From: Pontixanthobacter aestiaquae
GTDB lineage: Bacteria > Pseudomonadota > Alphaproteobacteria > Sphingomonadales > Sphingomonadaceae
Length of the DNA stretch: 64,000 bases
Assembly (NCBI RefSeq): GCF_009827455.1
Contig: NZ_WTYZ01000001.1
Span: 2,737,001 to 2,801,000 of the forward strand
Direction of reading: 5' to 3'
Shown piece by piece: positions 9,579 to 16,946 of this stretch; position 1 is the first letter of the stretch; every line of letters starts with the position of its first letter. Under the pieces are notes generated by a model that saw only the letters and a list, made by a program, of their open reading frames with translations, was not told the DNA's origin and did not search any database. The translations under genes and the position numbers were made by a program.

Positions 9579-10214
9579 CTAAATTGAACTCCGGGAATGG
9601 TTGGACAATCTGCCCATAATAGCAGCTACATATTCTTGAGTCTCGCGGATGCGCGGGACACCGCCTGCCTTGATCACACGGCCTGGTCCGGCATTATAAG
9701 CGGCGAGCGCTTTTTCGAGATTACCATCGAACCGATCGAGCTGTTCGCGGAGGTACCGCGCCCCGCCTTCCAGATTGGCAAAGGGATCGTTGGGATTAAC
9801 GCCCAGTTCTCTGGCTGTGCCCGGCATCAATTGAGCCAGGCCGCGCGCGCCCTTCGGCGACACGGCGTTGGCTCGCCAACGGCTTTCTTGCCAGACCAGC
9901 GCTTCGATGAGCGCAGGACTGAGATCGAAGCGGCCTGAAAGCTCTTGCACTTTCGCAACGTAATGCGCCGGGATCAGCCCTGCCTGTCGCGCAGCATCTG
10001 CGATTGCTTCATTGGGAACCGCGAAGTCGGCGGATAGCTGAACCGGATCACCGGATTGCGGGGCAATCTCTGTAACAGGCACAGCGGTAGGACCGCCAGC
10101 AATCCAGCGCGCTCCATCCGCTTCAATTTGCATAACATCGGCCAATGCAGGCGCGGATGTCAGGACCAAGCACATCACAAGAGTGCCGCGGCCCAAAGTG
10201 CCAAGAATCATCAT
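9579..10214 (-). CDS. virB1: Lytic transglycosylase VirB1
   Basis: Periplasmic murein hydrolase that opens peptidoglycan for the secretion apparatus. The 211 residues carry a signal peptide (CLVLTSAPALA) and a C-terminal SLT/goose-lysozyme-type domain with the catalytic glutamate in ALVWQESRW. The family motifs GARGLAQLMPGTA and LAAYNAGPGRV are also present. It is the first gene of the eight-gene operon; the 5' region is 10215-10366. Confidence 0.93.
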   Translation of the reverse strand: MMILGTLGRGTLVMCLVLTSAPALADVMQIEADGARWIAGGPTAVPVTEIAPQSGDPVQLSADFAVPNEAIADAARQAGLIPAHYVAKVQELSGRFDLSPALIEALVWQESRWRANAVSPKGARGLAQLMPGTARELGVNPNDPFANLEGGARYLREQLDRFDGNLEKALAAYNAGPGRVIKAGGVPRIRETQEYVAAIMGRLSNHSRSSI

Positions 10215-10304
10215 ATGCTCCGTCCGACTCCCTTGTGCACCCTACATGACAACACGGTGACAACAAGGTGAACGGCGATGAAGAGGGCGTTACATTAATG
10301 CATA

Positions 10305-10331
10305 AAAGCCCGGCGAGCAGAAGCTCGCCTG
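10305..10331 (-). terminator. Rho-independent terminator of the TPR-like gene
   Basis: Read on the minus strand, a GGCGAGC/GCTCGCC stem (7 bp, 4-base loop) is followed by GGGCTTTTAT. It lies 36 bases after the stop of the small TPR-like gene and upstream of virB1, so it separates the two transcripts. Confidence 0.7.
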
Positions 10332-10366
10332 GCAATTTGCGACCGCAAATGGATGGTTATTGGTGG

Positions 10367-10738
10367 TTAACGTGCAGCTACGCGCGTTGGCCCTATGCCA
10401 GCGTGCTCATCAAGCCGCGCTAGAGCACGACGGGCGAGCCAGCGGGAATCCACCCATTCACCCGATGCTGTCTCCAAGCGAAAGCGCGTTTCAGAGTGCG
10501 CGGCTGCATTGAGCAACTTACGCGCCAGTGCGACCCGGCCCTCTCTAGCATTGGCAATGCCCAAATTGATAAGCCGCGCAGGATCATCCAGATCAAGCGC
10601 GTCATTGGCTTCAATCCGCTCGATTGCTGCAGCGTTCTGCTCTGCCGCCATTTCATTATAGGCAACATCGACCATGTCTGCCGGTGCGGGTGTCGGCTGT
10701 AACAAAGCGAGTGCCGCGGCTGATACCAAAAGGGCCAT
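10367..10738 (-). CDS. Small exported TPR-like protein
   Basis: 123 residues with an N-terminal signal peptide (LLVSAAALALLQPTPAPA). A pair of helices follows in tetratricopeptide style (DPARLINLGIANAREGRVALARKLLNAA), covering about residues 40-85. It resembles short TPR-domain proteins often annotated in sphingomonads. No function can be assigned. A ribosome site (GGAGAG) precedes the ATG. It is transcribed alone, from a promoter in the 312-base divergent region shared with the lipoprotein gene, and ends at a clear terminator. Confidence 0.75.
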   Translation of the reverse strand: MALLVSAAALALLQPTPAPADMVDVAYNEMAAEQNAAAIERIEANDALDLDDPARLINLGIANAREGRVALARKLLNAAAHSETRFRLETASGEWVDSRWLARRALARLDEHAGIGPTRVAAR

Positions 10739-11050
10739 GTGTTCTCTCCCAATTCATTAATCTGGTTGGGAAGATGTAGGTTGAGGCCGTGAACTGCAAC
10801 AAAAATGAAACATTGTCACTGTTTTGTAATATTTGCCCGCGCGGCGCCATTCGGCACTGAACCTGGTTGACTGATCGAAGACACCGGATGGCGTCAAAAA
10901 CGGTCATATTTGTCATGTGGATGACTTAGTTTCGTTAGATTCACAAAAGCGAAATCTTCGAACAAAAACTGTCACGCAATCCCCCTAGCTGACGAGTCGC
11001 GACATCGACTCGCACCCATCTGTTTCTCGACTTTTTAGGGGGTCCGTTCC
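10739..11050. other. Divergent intergenic region (312 bases)
   Basis: No gene is visible. The region separates the minus-strand TPR-like gene from the plus-strand lipoprotein gene and must hold both promoters. It contains one Pho-box-like element (10813-10830), a weaker one (TTGTCAT-GTGG-ATGACTT at 10910-10927) and an isolated CTGTCAC half-site (10969-10975). A ribosome site, AGGGGG, precedes the GTG start at 11051. Confidence 0.6.
10813..10830 (+). promoter_or_regulatory. Pho-box-like direct repeat
   Basis: TTGTCAC-TGTT-TTGTAAT: two 7-mers offset by exactly 11 bases, matching CTGTCAY at 6 and 5 of 7 positions. It sits 75 bases upstream of the TPR-like gene and about 220 bases upstream of the lipoprotein gene. 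It has the same geometry as the element before ppk1. Assignment is by pattern only. Confidence 0.3.
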
Positions 11051-12640
11051 GTGACTAACTTGCATCGTTCTTTCATTCTTGGTTGCAGCGCGCTGGCTCT
11101 TGCTGGTTGCGGCGCCGAAGAAATCGCGTCTCCGGGCACCGGCGGCAACATCACCATCAACAATCCGCCTGCAGCGCCGACGCCTACACCGACCCCGACA
11201 CCAGCCAGCACGGCAACAGCGGCGACTGCGTGCCCGTTCATCGCCGATCCTCAGGGTCTGACAAATCGCGGCGTAATTACCGGTCCAACCGGTTCCTATC
11301 TGCTGTGCCAGCTGCCAGCGCGATTCAATCGTGACACGCAGCTGCAATTCACCCCCGCAACCGCAGCAGTTCTGTATCTGATCGATGGTCAGGTTGATGT
11401 CGGCACCGATGGCGGTCCGGCCGCCGATGCGTCGGACGGCCTCAGCGACACGAATGTCACGTTGACGATTGATCCGGGCGTGACTTTGGTCGGTCTCGAT
11501 GCGTCCTACCTCAACGTAAACCGCGGCAACGAGATTCAGGCCAACGGCACCGCCGCGCGCCCGATCATCTTCACCAGCCAGCAGAACGTGCTCGGCCAGA
11601 ATACCGACACGTCCTCGGGCGACTGGGGCGGCCTGATTATTAACGGCCGCGCACCGGTCACTGACTGCCTGTCGAACACGGCGACACCGGGCTCGGTGGA
11701 TTGCGAACGCGAAGTCGAAGGCACCACTACCCCTCCCCGCTATGGCGGAAATGTTCCGACAGACAGCTCGGGCAGCGTCAGCTTCGTCCAGCTTCGCTAT
11801 TCGGGCACCGTACTCGCCAATGGTGACGAGCTTCAGGCTCTGACAACGGGCGGTGTCGGTTCGGGCACCCAATTCGAAAATATCATGTCGTTCAACAGCG
11901 CCGATGATGGAGTCGAGTTCTTCGGTGGCCTCGTCAACATCAAAGGTCTGGTGGTCGTTGGCGCAGAAGACGATTCGATCGACACTGACACAGGCGTGAA
12001 AGCCAATCTGCAATATGTCGTCGCCGTTCAGCGCGCCGATACCGGTGACACGATCATCGAGGCTGACTCCTCCAACACGCTGGAAGAGAACACCCCGCGC
12101 CAGAACACGCAAATTTCGAACGCCACGTTCATTCAGCGCGAGAATATCGACCAGGTTGTTCGCATCCGTGGCCGTGCCGATTACGCCCTGCTCAACACGA
12201 TTATCGTCGATGCATCGAGCAATGGCACACCATGCCTGCGGATTGACGGGGACGAGACGCTGAACCGCGCCGCCAGCGCAGCTCTGGATGAAGCCGGTCC
12301 GGTCAATTTCCAGTCACTCAATCTCGACTGTGCTACCGATTTCCGTAACGGTAGCGGCGGTACCACGGCAGCAGGTGTGCAAACGCGCTTCAACGCAGGC
12401 ACCAACAACAACGCAGCCTTCACCAACACATTGTCGATGACCTATCTCAACGGTGCGAACGAAGATGCGCTGGTGGCCTTTGACCCGACCGGCCTGTCGA
12501 GCTTCTTCGAGAATGCGGGCTTTGTCGGCGCAGCACGCGCAACCGACACTCGCTTCGAAGGTTGGACTTGCGACTCGGTCAGCATCACGTTCGGAAACAA
12601 TTCCGGCGCTTGCACCTCACTGCCAGTCTACACTTCGTAA
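11051..12640 (+). CDS. Secreted lipoprotein with beta-helix-like repeats, partner of a TonB receptor
   Basis: 529 residues starting at GTG. The lipobox LALAGC gives Cys19-20 as the lipidated residue. A Pro-Thr linker (residues about 35-55) follows. The body is rich in Gly/Asn/Asp, with repeats such as GDWGGLIINGRAPV, DDGVEFFGGLVNIKGLVVVGAEDDSIDTDTG and NTFIQ-type strands, consistent with a right-handed parallel beta-helix or similar all-beta surface protein. Comparable proteins with the WGGLIINGRAP motif are found in several phyla without known function. It precedes a TonB-dependent receptor on the same strand, so it may be a surface substrate-binding partner. That role is inference. Confidence 0.75.
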   Translation: MTNLHRSFILGCSALALAGCGAEEIASPGTGGNITINNPPAAPTPTPTPTPASTATAATACPFIADPQGLTNRGVITGPTGSYLLCQLPARFNRDTQLQFTPATAAVLYLIDGQVDVGTDGGPAADASDGLSDTNVTLTIDPGVTLVGLDASYLNVNRGNEIQANGTAARPIIFTSQQNVLGQNTDTSSGDWGGLIINGRAPVTDCLSNTATPGSVDCEREVEGTTTPPRYGGNVPTDSSGSVSFVQLRYSGTVLANGDELQALTTGGVGSGTQFENIMSFNSADDGVEFFGGLVNIKGLVVVGAEDDSIDTDTGVKANLQYVVAVQRADTGDTIIEADSSNTLEENTPRQNTQISNATFIQRENIDQVVRIRGRADYALLNTIIVDASSNGTPCLRIDGDETLNRAASAALDEAGPVNFQSLNLDCATDFRNGSGGTTAAGVQTRFNAGTNNNAAFTNTLSMTYLNGANEDALVAFDPTGLSSFFENAGFVGAARATDTRFEGWTCDSVSITFGNNSGACTSLPVYTS

Positions 12641-12653
12641 ACGGCACTTTTCG

Positions 12654-12686
12654 GGGAGGCCGCGCTGTCGATCAGCACGGCCTCCC
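12654..12686 (+). terminator. Hairpin between lipoprotein and receptor genes
   Basis: Perfect 9-bp stem GGGAGGCCG/CGGCCTCCC with an inner stem, followed by TGTTT. It lies 14 bases after the lipoprotein stop. It could end most lipoprotein transcripts, or act as a partial terminator or mRNA stabiliser that gives more lipoprotein than receptor. Confidence 0.6.
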
Positions 12687-12753
12687 TGTTTCATATGAGC
12701 GCCAAAGCGCTTGTTCCAGTTTTTGAACCTTTATCGATGAAGGGCTCTTCGAA

Positions 12754-15429
12754 ATGACCACTAGCAAGCAGTTGGCGGGGCTGCTCCTGCTCTCCACCGC
12801 GCTCACATTCCCGGGCGCCGCCTTTGCGCAAGACTCCGGACCATCCGACACCGCGCAGGAAGAGGCGCAGGATCCGGCAGAGGCGCAAGAACCCGAAGAG
12901 CAGTTCGAAGATCCCGACATCTCCATCCCGGGCGGTGATATCATCGTTACGGGCCGCCGCAATCGCGACGTGACCCGCTCATCCGCGCAAGTCGTATCGG
13001 TACTGTCTGCCGAAGAAATCGCCCGAACCGGCGAAGGCGACATTGCGGGCGCGCTAGGCCGCGTGACCGGATTGTCGGTTGTCGGAAACGGTAATGTCTT
13101 TGTGCGCGGTCTGGGTGACCGCTATTCACTGGCGCTGCTCAACGGCCTGCTGCTGCCTTCCCCGCAGCCGCTCAGCCGGGTGGTCCCGCTCGACATTTTC
13201 CCGACCAATGTGATTGCCTCCTCGCTGGTCCAAAAGACCTATTCGGCCAACTTCCCCGGTGAATTCGGCGGCGGCGTTATTAATTTGACCACCCGGGCGG
13301 TACCCGAAGAGAGCTTCTTCAAGATCAGCGCCGGCATCAGCGGCGACACCGAAACCACATTCGGAAACGGCCTCGACTATTACGGCTCGGACTACGATTA
13401 TTTCGGTTTCGACGACGGCACTCGCGACGTGCCCCCTGCACTCCAAGCGTTTTTCGATAGCGGTCTGCGCATCGCCGACCAAGCCGTCGATCAGGGCGAA
13501 ATCGTCAAGCAATTGGGCAATCCCAACCTGATCCTTGCGCAGAAAATCGATAACGTTCGTCCGAATTTCTCGGGCGGGTTCACTGCCGGCACGGCTTTCG
13601 ATATCGGCAGCGATGGTCGTTTCGGCATCATCGGCACTGCATCGGTCAGCAACAAGCTGCGCACCAAAGTCGTCACGTCGCAGAACCCGCGTACGCTCGA
13701 CCTACAACTCGACCGGGACTCGCAGAACTTCATCACCGACAACCGGATACTGAGCAACGCGATGCTCGGGTTCGGCCTCGAGATCGGCGAGCATAAGTTC
13801 CGGTGGACGAACCTGTTTATCCGCGACACGCTAAAACAAACCGGGCTCGGCTTTGGCGAATTGATAATCGATGGCGACAGCCTGATCACGCAAAATACCG
13901 GTTGGTACGAGCGGCAATTGCTCGATACGCAATTGGTCGCAGAGCTGGAGTTCGGCGATCTTTCGGTCGATTTACGGGGAGGCTATGCCCAGACCCAGCG
14001 CGAGGCGCCCTACGAGTACGAATTCGTCTATGTGCGCACCAACCAGGCCAACCAGGACACGGGTGACATCTTCATCAACGTACTGGACCGCCAGCGCGGC
14101 AGTGCCTCGGTTGCATTTTCCGAGCTGAAAGAAGACCTCTATTACGGCGGTATCGACGTCAGCTATCCGGTTACCGACTGGCTATCGCTTACCGCCGGCT
14201 ATGCCTATACCGACACCAGCCGCTTTTCGGAGAGGCGGCAATTCCTTATCGACGGCGACAACATTCCGCCCGGCGTCGGCGCCTTGCGGCCCGATCTTCT
14301 GCTCGGCGATGCGGTCATAGATTTCTACAATATCGGCCTGATCGAACCGACCCAAACCGATCCGGCATTTCAAGCCGAACTGGAAATTCAGGCGGGCTAC
14401 GTCAAAGCCAATATCACACCGGCCTTCGGCCTGAATTTCGATCTTGGTGTGCGGTATGAAGATGCCAAGCAAACAGTCGGAACGGTCCAGCGCTTCGACG
14501 TCCCGTTCGTCTCGCTTGCAAGCACCGCTTTGAACAATGACTATTTCCTGCCGGGCGCAACGGTCACATGGGAAATTATCGACGATTTGCAGGCCCGCGC
14601 GAGTATTTCGAAGACGATCGCCCGTCCGCAATTCCGCGAGCTGATCTTCCAGCCCTACACCGATCCAGACAACCAACGTCAGTATATCGGCAATCCCGCA
14701 TTGACAGACACCGAGCTGCTCAATGCGGAAGCGCGGATGGAATATTATTTCGGGCGCGGGAACCGAGTTTCGGTCGCTGGCTTCTACAAGGATCTGGACA
14801 GCCCGATTGAACCCTATGTTTCGATCGGTGCGGACACCAGCTTCACCACGCGCTTTGCCAATGCGCCGGGCGCAACGCTGTATGGTGGAGAGGTGGAAGC
14901 CCAGTTCACCAAAGGCCTGTATGATTGGGGCGGCTGGTTCGAGAACAAGCAAGTCGTTCTGGTCACAAACTACACCTATACCCAGTCGGAATTGAATGTT
15001 GCCGCCGGTGATACCACGCGCATCTTTACCGCTGGCGTCGGCGCGCTCGAGAACGATGCGACTTTGTTCTTTAACGATGGCGATCCTTTGACTGGCCAGT
15101 CAGACCACTTGGTCAATCTGCAGCTAAGTCTGGAGGATGAGGAAATCCTCCAGCAGTTCACCATCCTCGCCAATTTCGCGAGCGAGCGGGTGACGCGGCG
15201 CGGTACGGCCGGCCTGCCTGACATTGTCGAAGACCCGGGTTTCAGCCTGGACTTCGTAGCGCGGCAAGGCGTCGAGATCTTCAAGATCCCGCTGGAAATG
15301 AAGTTCGAGGCACGTAACATCTTCGGCCGCGACAATTTCGAATTTCTATCGAACGGAACCGAGCGGATCGAGATCGACAGCTTCGAAGTCGGGCAAAGCT
15401 TCAGCTTCTCGATCTCTGCTGAATTCTAG
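12754..15429 (+). CDS. TonB-dependent outer-membrane receptor
   Basis: 891 residues. A signal peptide ends at about residue 25 (GAAFAQ). An acidic Glu/Pro-rich stretch follows, then a TonB-box-like DIIVTGRR and a plug domain (VFVRGLGDRYSLALLNG, PLDIFPTNVI, FPGEFGGGVINL). The 22-strand-type barrel ends in a terminal aromatic strand (FSFSISAEF). The plug subtype (RGLGDRY ... GEFGGG) recurs in receptors of Sphingomonadales and Caulobacterales whose substrates are mostly unknown. The paired upstream lipoprotein and downstream regulator suggest one regulated uptake unit. The substrate cannot be told from the sequence. Confidence 0.93.
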   Translation: MTTSKQLAGLLLLSTALTFPGAAFAQDSGPSDTAQEEAQDPAEAQEPEEQFEDPDISIPGGDIIVTGRRNRDVTRSSAQVVSVLSAEEIARTGEGDIAGALGRVTGLSVVGNGNVFVRGLGDRYSLALLNGLLLPSPQPLSRVVPLDIFPTNVIASSLVQKTYSANFPGEFGGGVINLTTRAVPEESFFKISAGISGDTETTFGNGLDYYGSDYDYFGFDDGTRDVPPALQAFFDSGLRIADQAVDQGEIVKQLGNPNLILAQKIDNVRPNFSGGFTAGTAFDIGSDGRFGIIGTASVSNKLRTKVVTSQNPRTLDLQLDRDSQNFITDNRILSNAMLGFGLEIGEHKFRWTNLFIRDTLKQTGLGFGELIIDGDSLITQNTGWYERQLLDTQLVAELEFGDLSVDLRGGYAQTQREAPYEYEFVYVRTNQANQDTGDIFINVLDRQRGSASVAFSELKEDLYYGGIDVSYPVTDWLSLTAGYAYTDTSRFSERRQFLIDGDNIPPGVGALRPDLLLGDAVIDFYNIGLIEPTQTDPAFQAELEIQAGYVKANITPAFGLNFDLGVRYEDAKQTVGTVQRFDVPFVSLASTALNNDYFLPGATVTWEIIDDLQARASISKTIARPQFRELIFQPYTDPDNQRQYIGNPALTDTELLNAEARMEYYFGRGNRVSVAGFYKDLDSPIEPYVSIGADTSFTTRFANAPGATLYGGEVEAQFTKGLYDWGGWFENKQVVLVTNYTYTQSELNVAAGDTTRIFTAGVGALENDATLFFNDGDPLTGQSDHLVNLQLSLEDEEILQQFTILANFASERVTRRGTAGLPDIVEDPGFSLDFVARQGVEIFKIPLEMKFEARNIFGRDNFEFLSNGTERIEIDSFEVGQSFSFSISAEF

Positions 15430-15438
15430 TGTGATGTT

Positions 15439-15467
15439 GGCTGCGGGGGATGCGCTCTCCCGCAGCC
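15439..15467. terminator. Bidirectional hairpin between convergent genes
   Basis: Perfect 9-bp stem GGCTGCGGG/CCCGCAGCC with an 11-base loop, in the 54 bases between the convergent receptor and response-regulator stops. There is no strong U tract, so efficiency is uncertain. Confidence 0.5.
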
Positions 15468-15483
15468 TACACACATGCCCAGG

Positions 15484-16152
15484 TCAACTATCGAACACGT
15501 AGCCCATTGATCGGACAGTCCGCAGCGGATTGCCCGCACCTGCAGCTTTGAGCGCGCGGCGCAAGCGGCCGATCCAGACATCGACTGTCCGCTCGTCAAT
15601 CGGCGGCTCTTGCTTGCCCAAACCCGCAATCAGATCGGCACGCGACAGCAACTGGTCGGGATTCTCGGCAAAGAAACGCAGCAGACGAAATTCATTCGGG
15701 CGCAGATCGATAGACTGATCCTGCCACGTCGCTTTCAGCGCGGCCATATCAATCGCCAAATCGCCCAGCTCATAACGCGATGTGCTGTGCCGTTTGGTCT
15801 TGGACATGAGCGCCAACACGCGATCAAGGATCATCGTCCGGTCGAGCGGGCCGACGATATAATCATCCGCGCCAGCGCTGAGCGAGCGGCGGCGATCCTC
15901 AATATCATCACGCTCCAGCACCATGGTGATATGCGCTTCGCTGATACGCGAATCCGCCCGCAGCCGGCGGCACATCTCCAGCCCCGCCAAATCGTCCATC
16001 ACCCAGTCCACAAACACCCACGCCCGTCCGTCGACGAGCCGTGCAGGACCTTCTGCGCCCAACCGCGAAAACTCGAAACGGGCGGAGTCATGCTCGAAAC
16101 TGTCGAGCCTCTCGCCCAGCTCCGATGTCAGAAATATATTGATCGTGTCCAT
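15484..16152 (-). CDS. OmpR/PhoB-type response regulator with degenerate receiver
   Basis: 222 residues: receiver domain (about 1-115) and winged-helix DNA-binding domain (about 125-220, with RPNEFRLLRFFAENPDQLLSRADL and DERTVDVWIGRLRRAL). The phospho-acceptor Asp seems kept (D49 in FVDWVMDD). The N-terminal acidic pair is absent (the strand reads INIFLTSEL), and the conserved lysine before the cis-proline is replaced (YIVGPLD, Gly101). Such receivers usually do not respond to phosphorylation normally. No kinase gene adjoins it. It converges on the TonB receptor, so it may control that locus, which is inference. The winged helix resembles PhoB. Confidence 0.88.
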   Translation of the reverse strand: MDTINIFLTSELGERLDSFEHDSARFEFSRLGAEGPARLVDGRAWVFVDWVMDDLAGLEMCRRLRADSRISEAHITMVLERDDIEDRRRSLSAGADDYIVGPLDRTMILDRVLALMSKTKRHSTSRYELGDLAIDMAALKATWQDQSIDLRPNEFRLLRFFAENPDQLLSRADLIAGLGKQEPPIDERTVDVWIGRLRRALKAAGAGNPLRTVRSMGYVFDS

Positions 16153-16235
16153 CGCGGCAATTCCACCCTGCTATCGGAAGGAATTAACGCTGTGATATGA
16201 CCGGTTAGTGACAAATCGGGCGGCTGAATGCGCCT

Positions 16236-16763
16236 TTAATCGATCAATCCGAACCGTGCGAAACTGCCTTCCATCCAGCCGAGTGGATCAAGGCCGTCAT
16301 CGTCGCGGCTGCGCACATCATAGACATTGCCAACGAACAATTCATGCGTGCCGTGGATCAGCGTTGTCCGGACTTCGCAGAACAAATTCGCCATGGCGGC
16401 TGGCAGATACGGAATCGAGTCTGCATATTCCCATTCCGCCATGCCGAAACGTTCATCACGCTTGGCAAAATTGGAAAAAGGCTCAACCAAAGCGGTCTGG
16501 TCGGTACCCAGCAGATTGATGCAAAATCGGCCCTGCCCTTCAATCGCTGAATGGCAGCGCGACCCACGATTGACCGCAATCAACATTGATGGGGGGTCCA
16601 TCGCGACCGGAATGACCGCAGATGCCGCCATGCCCGCTGGCTTATCAGTCTCCTTGTCATGCGTCGCCACGATGGAAACAGGTCCGGGCAAGCGCCGCAT
16701 GGCCTGCCGCAATCGGGTCGCTAACTCCACTGGAGCACCGCCAGTTTGGTCTGTCTTGGTCAT
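16236..16763 (-). CDS. Flavin reductase family protein
   Basis: 175 residues of the flavin-reductase-like FMN-binding fold (HpaC/ActVB/NtaB type). The family pattern is visible: LRQAMRRLPGPVSIVATHD, then AGMAASAVIPVAMDPPSMLIAVNRGSR and FCINLLG. These enzymes reduce FMN or FAD with NAD(P)H, often to supply a two-component monooxygenase, but no monooxygenase gene lies beside it. It is divergent from the HTH-RibB gene, and the shared intergenic region carries TCACATT repeats, so both may respond to flavin status. Confidence 0.88.
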   Translation of the reverse strand: MTKTDQTGGAPVELATRLRQAMRRLPGPVSIVATHDKETDKPAGMAASAVIPVAMDPPSMLIAVNRGSRCHSAIEGQGRFCINLLGTDQTALVEPFSNFAKRDERFGMAEWEYADSIPYLPAAMANLFCEVRTTLIHGTHELFVGNVYDVRSRDDDGLDPLGWMEGSFARFGLID

Positions 16764-16888
16764 CCGAGTGGCATTGCCTTATGAGGTGAGGAACCGCGTC
16801 CTTCAGGGCACTAGATCACATTACCTGCACCTGCAAACGAAAACTCGCGCCGAAAAACACAGGTTTCGGAACGGAAATCCGGCCGGCT

Positions 16889-16904
16889 TCACATTTAAAT
16901 GTGA
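16889..16904. promoter_or_regulatory. Perfect 16-bp palindrome, candidate operator
   Basis: TCACATTTAAATGTGA is a perfect inverted repeat 43 bases upstream of the HTH-RibB ATG and 126 bases upstream of the flavin reductase start. The half-site TCACATT recurs at 16816-16822 and 16921-16927, giving three copies in about 110 bases. A dimeric HTH regulator is the likely ligand, and the N-terminal HTH domain of the downstream protein is one candidate. No FMN riboswitch core is visible here. Confidence 0.55.
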
Positions 16905-16946
16905 TTGAGCTCTTGAGTTATCACATTGCGATGCTAGTGAGAACGC

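Noticed and set aside
10985..12112. Minus-strand frame of 375 residues opposite the lipoprotein
   Set aside because: The plus strand has a clear lipobox, ribosome site and beta-repeat protein; the opposite frame has no such support.
16764..16946. FMN riboswitch before the ribB-like gene
   Set aside because: The conserved RFN core sequences are not seen; the palindrome and half-sites explain the region better.
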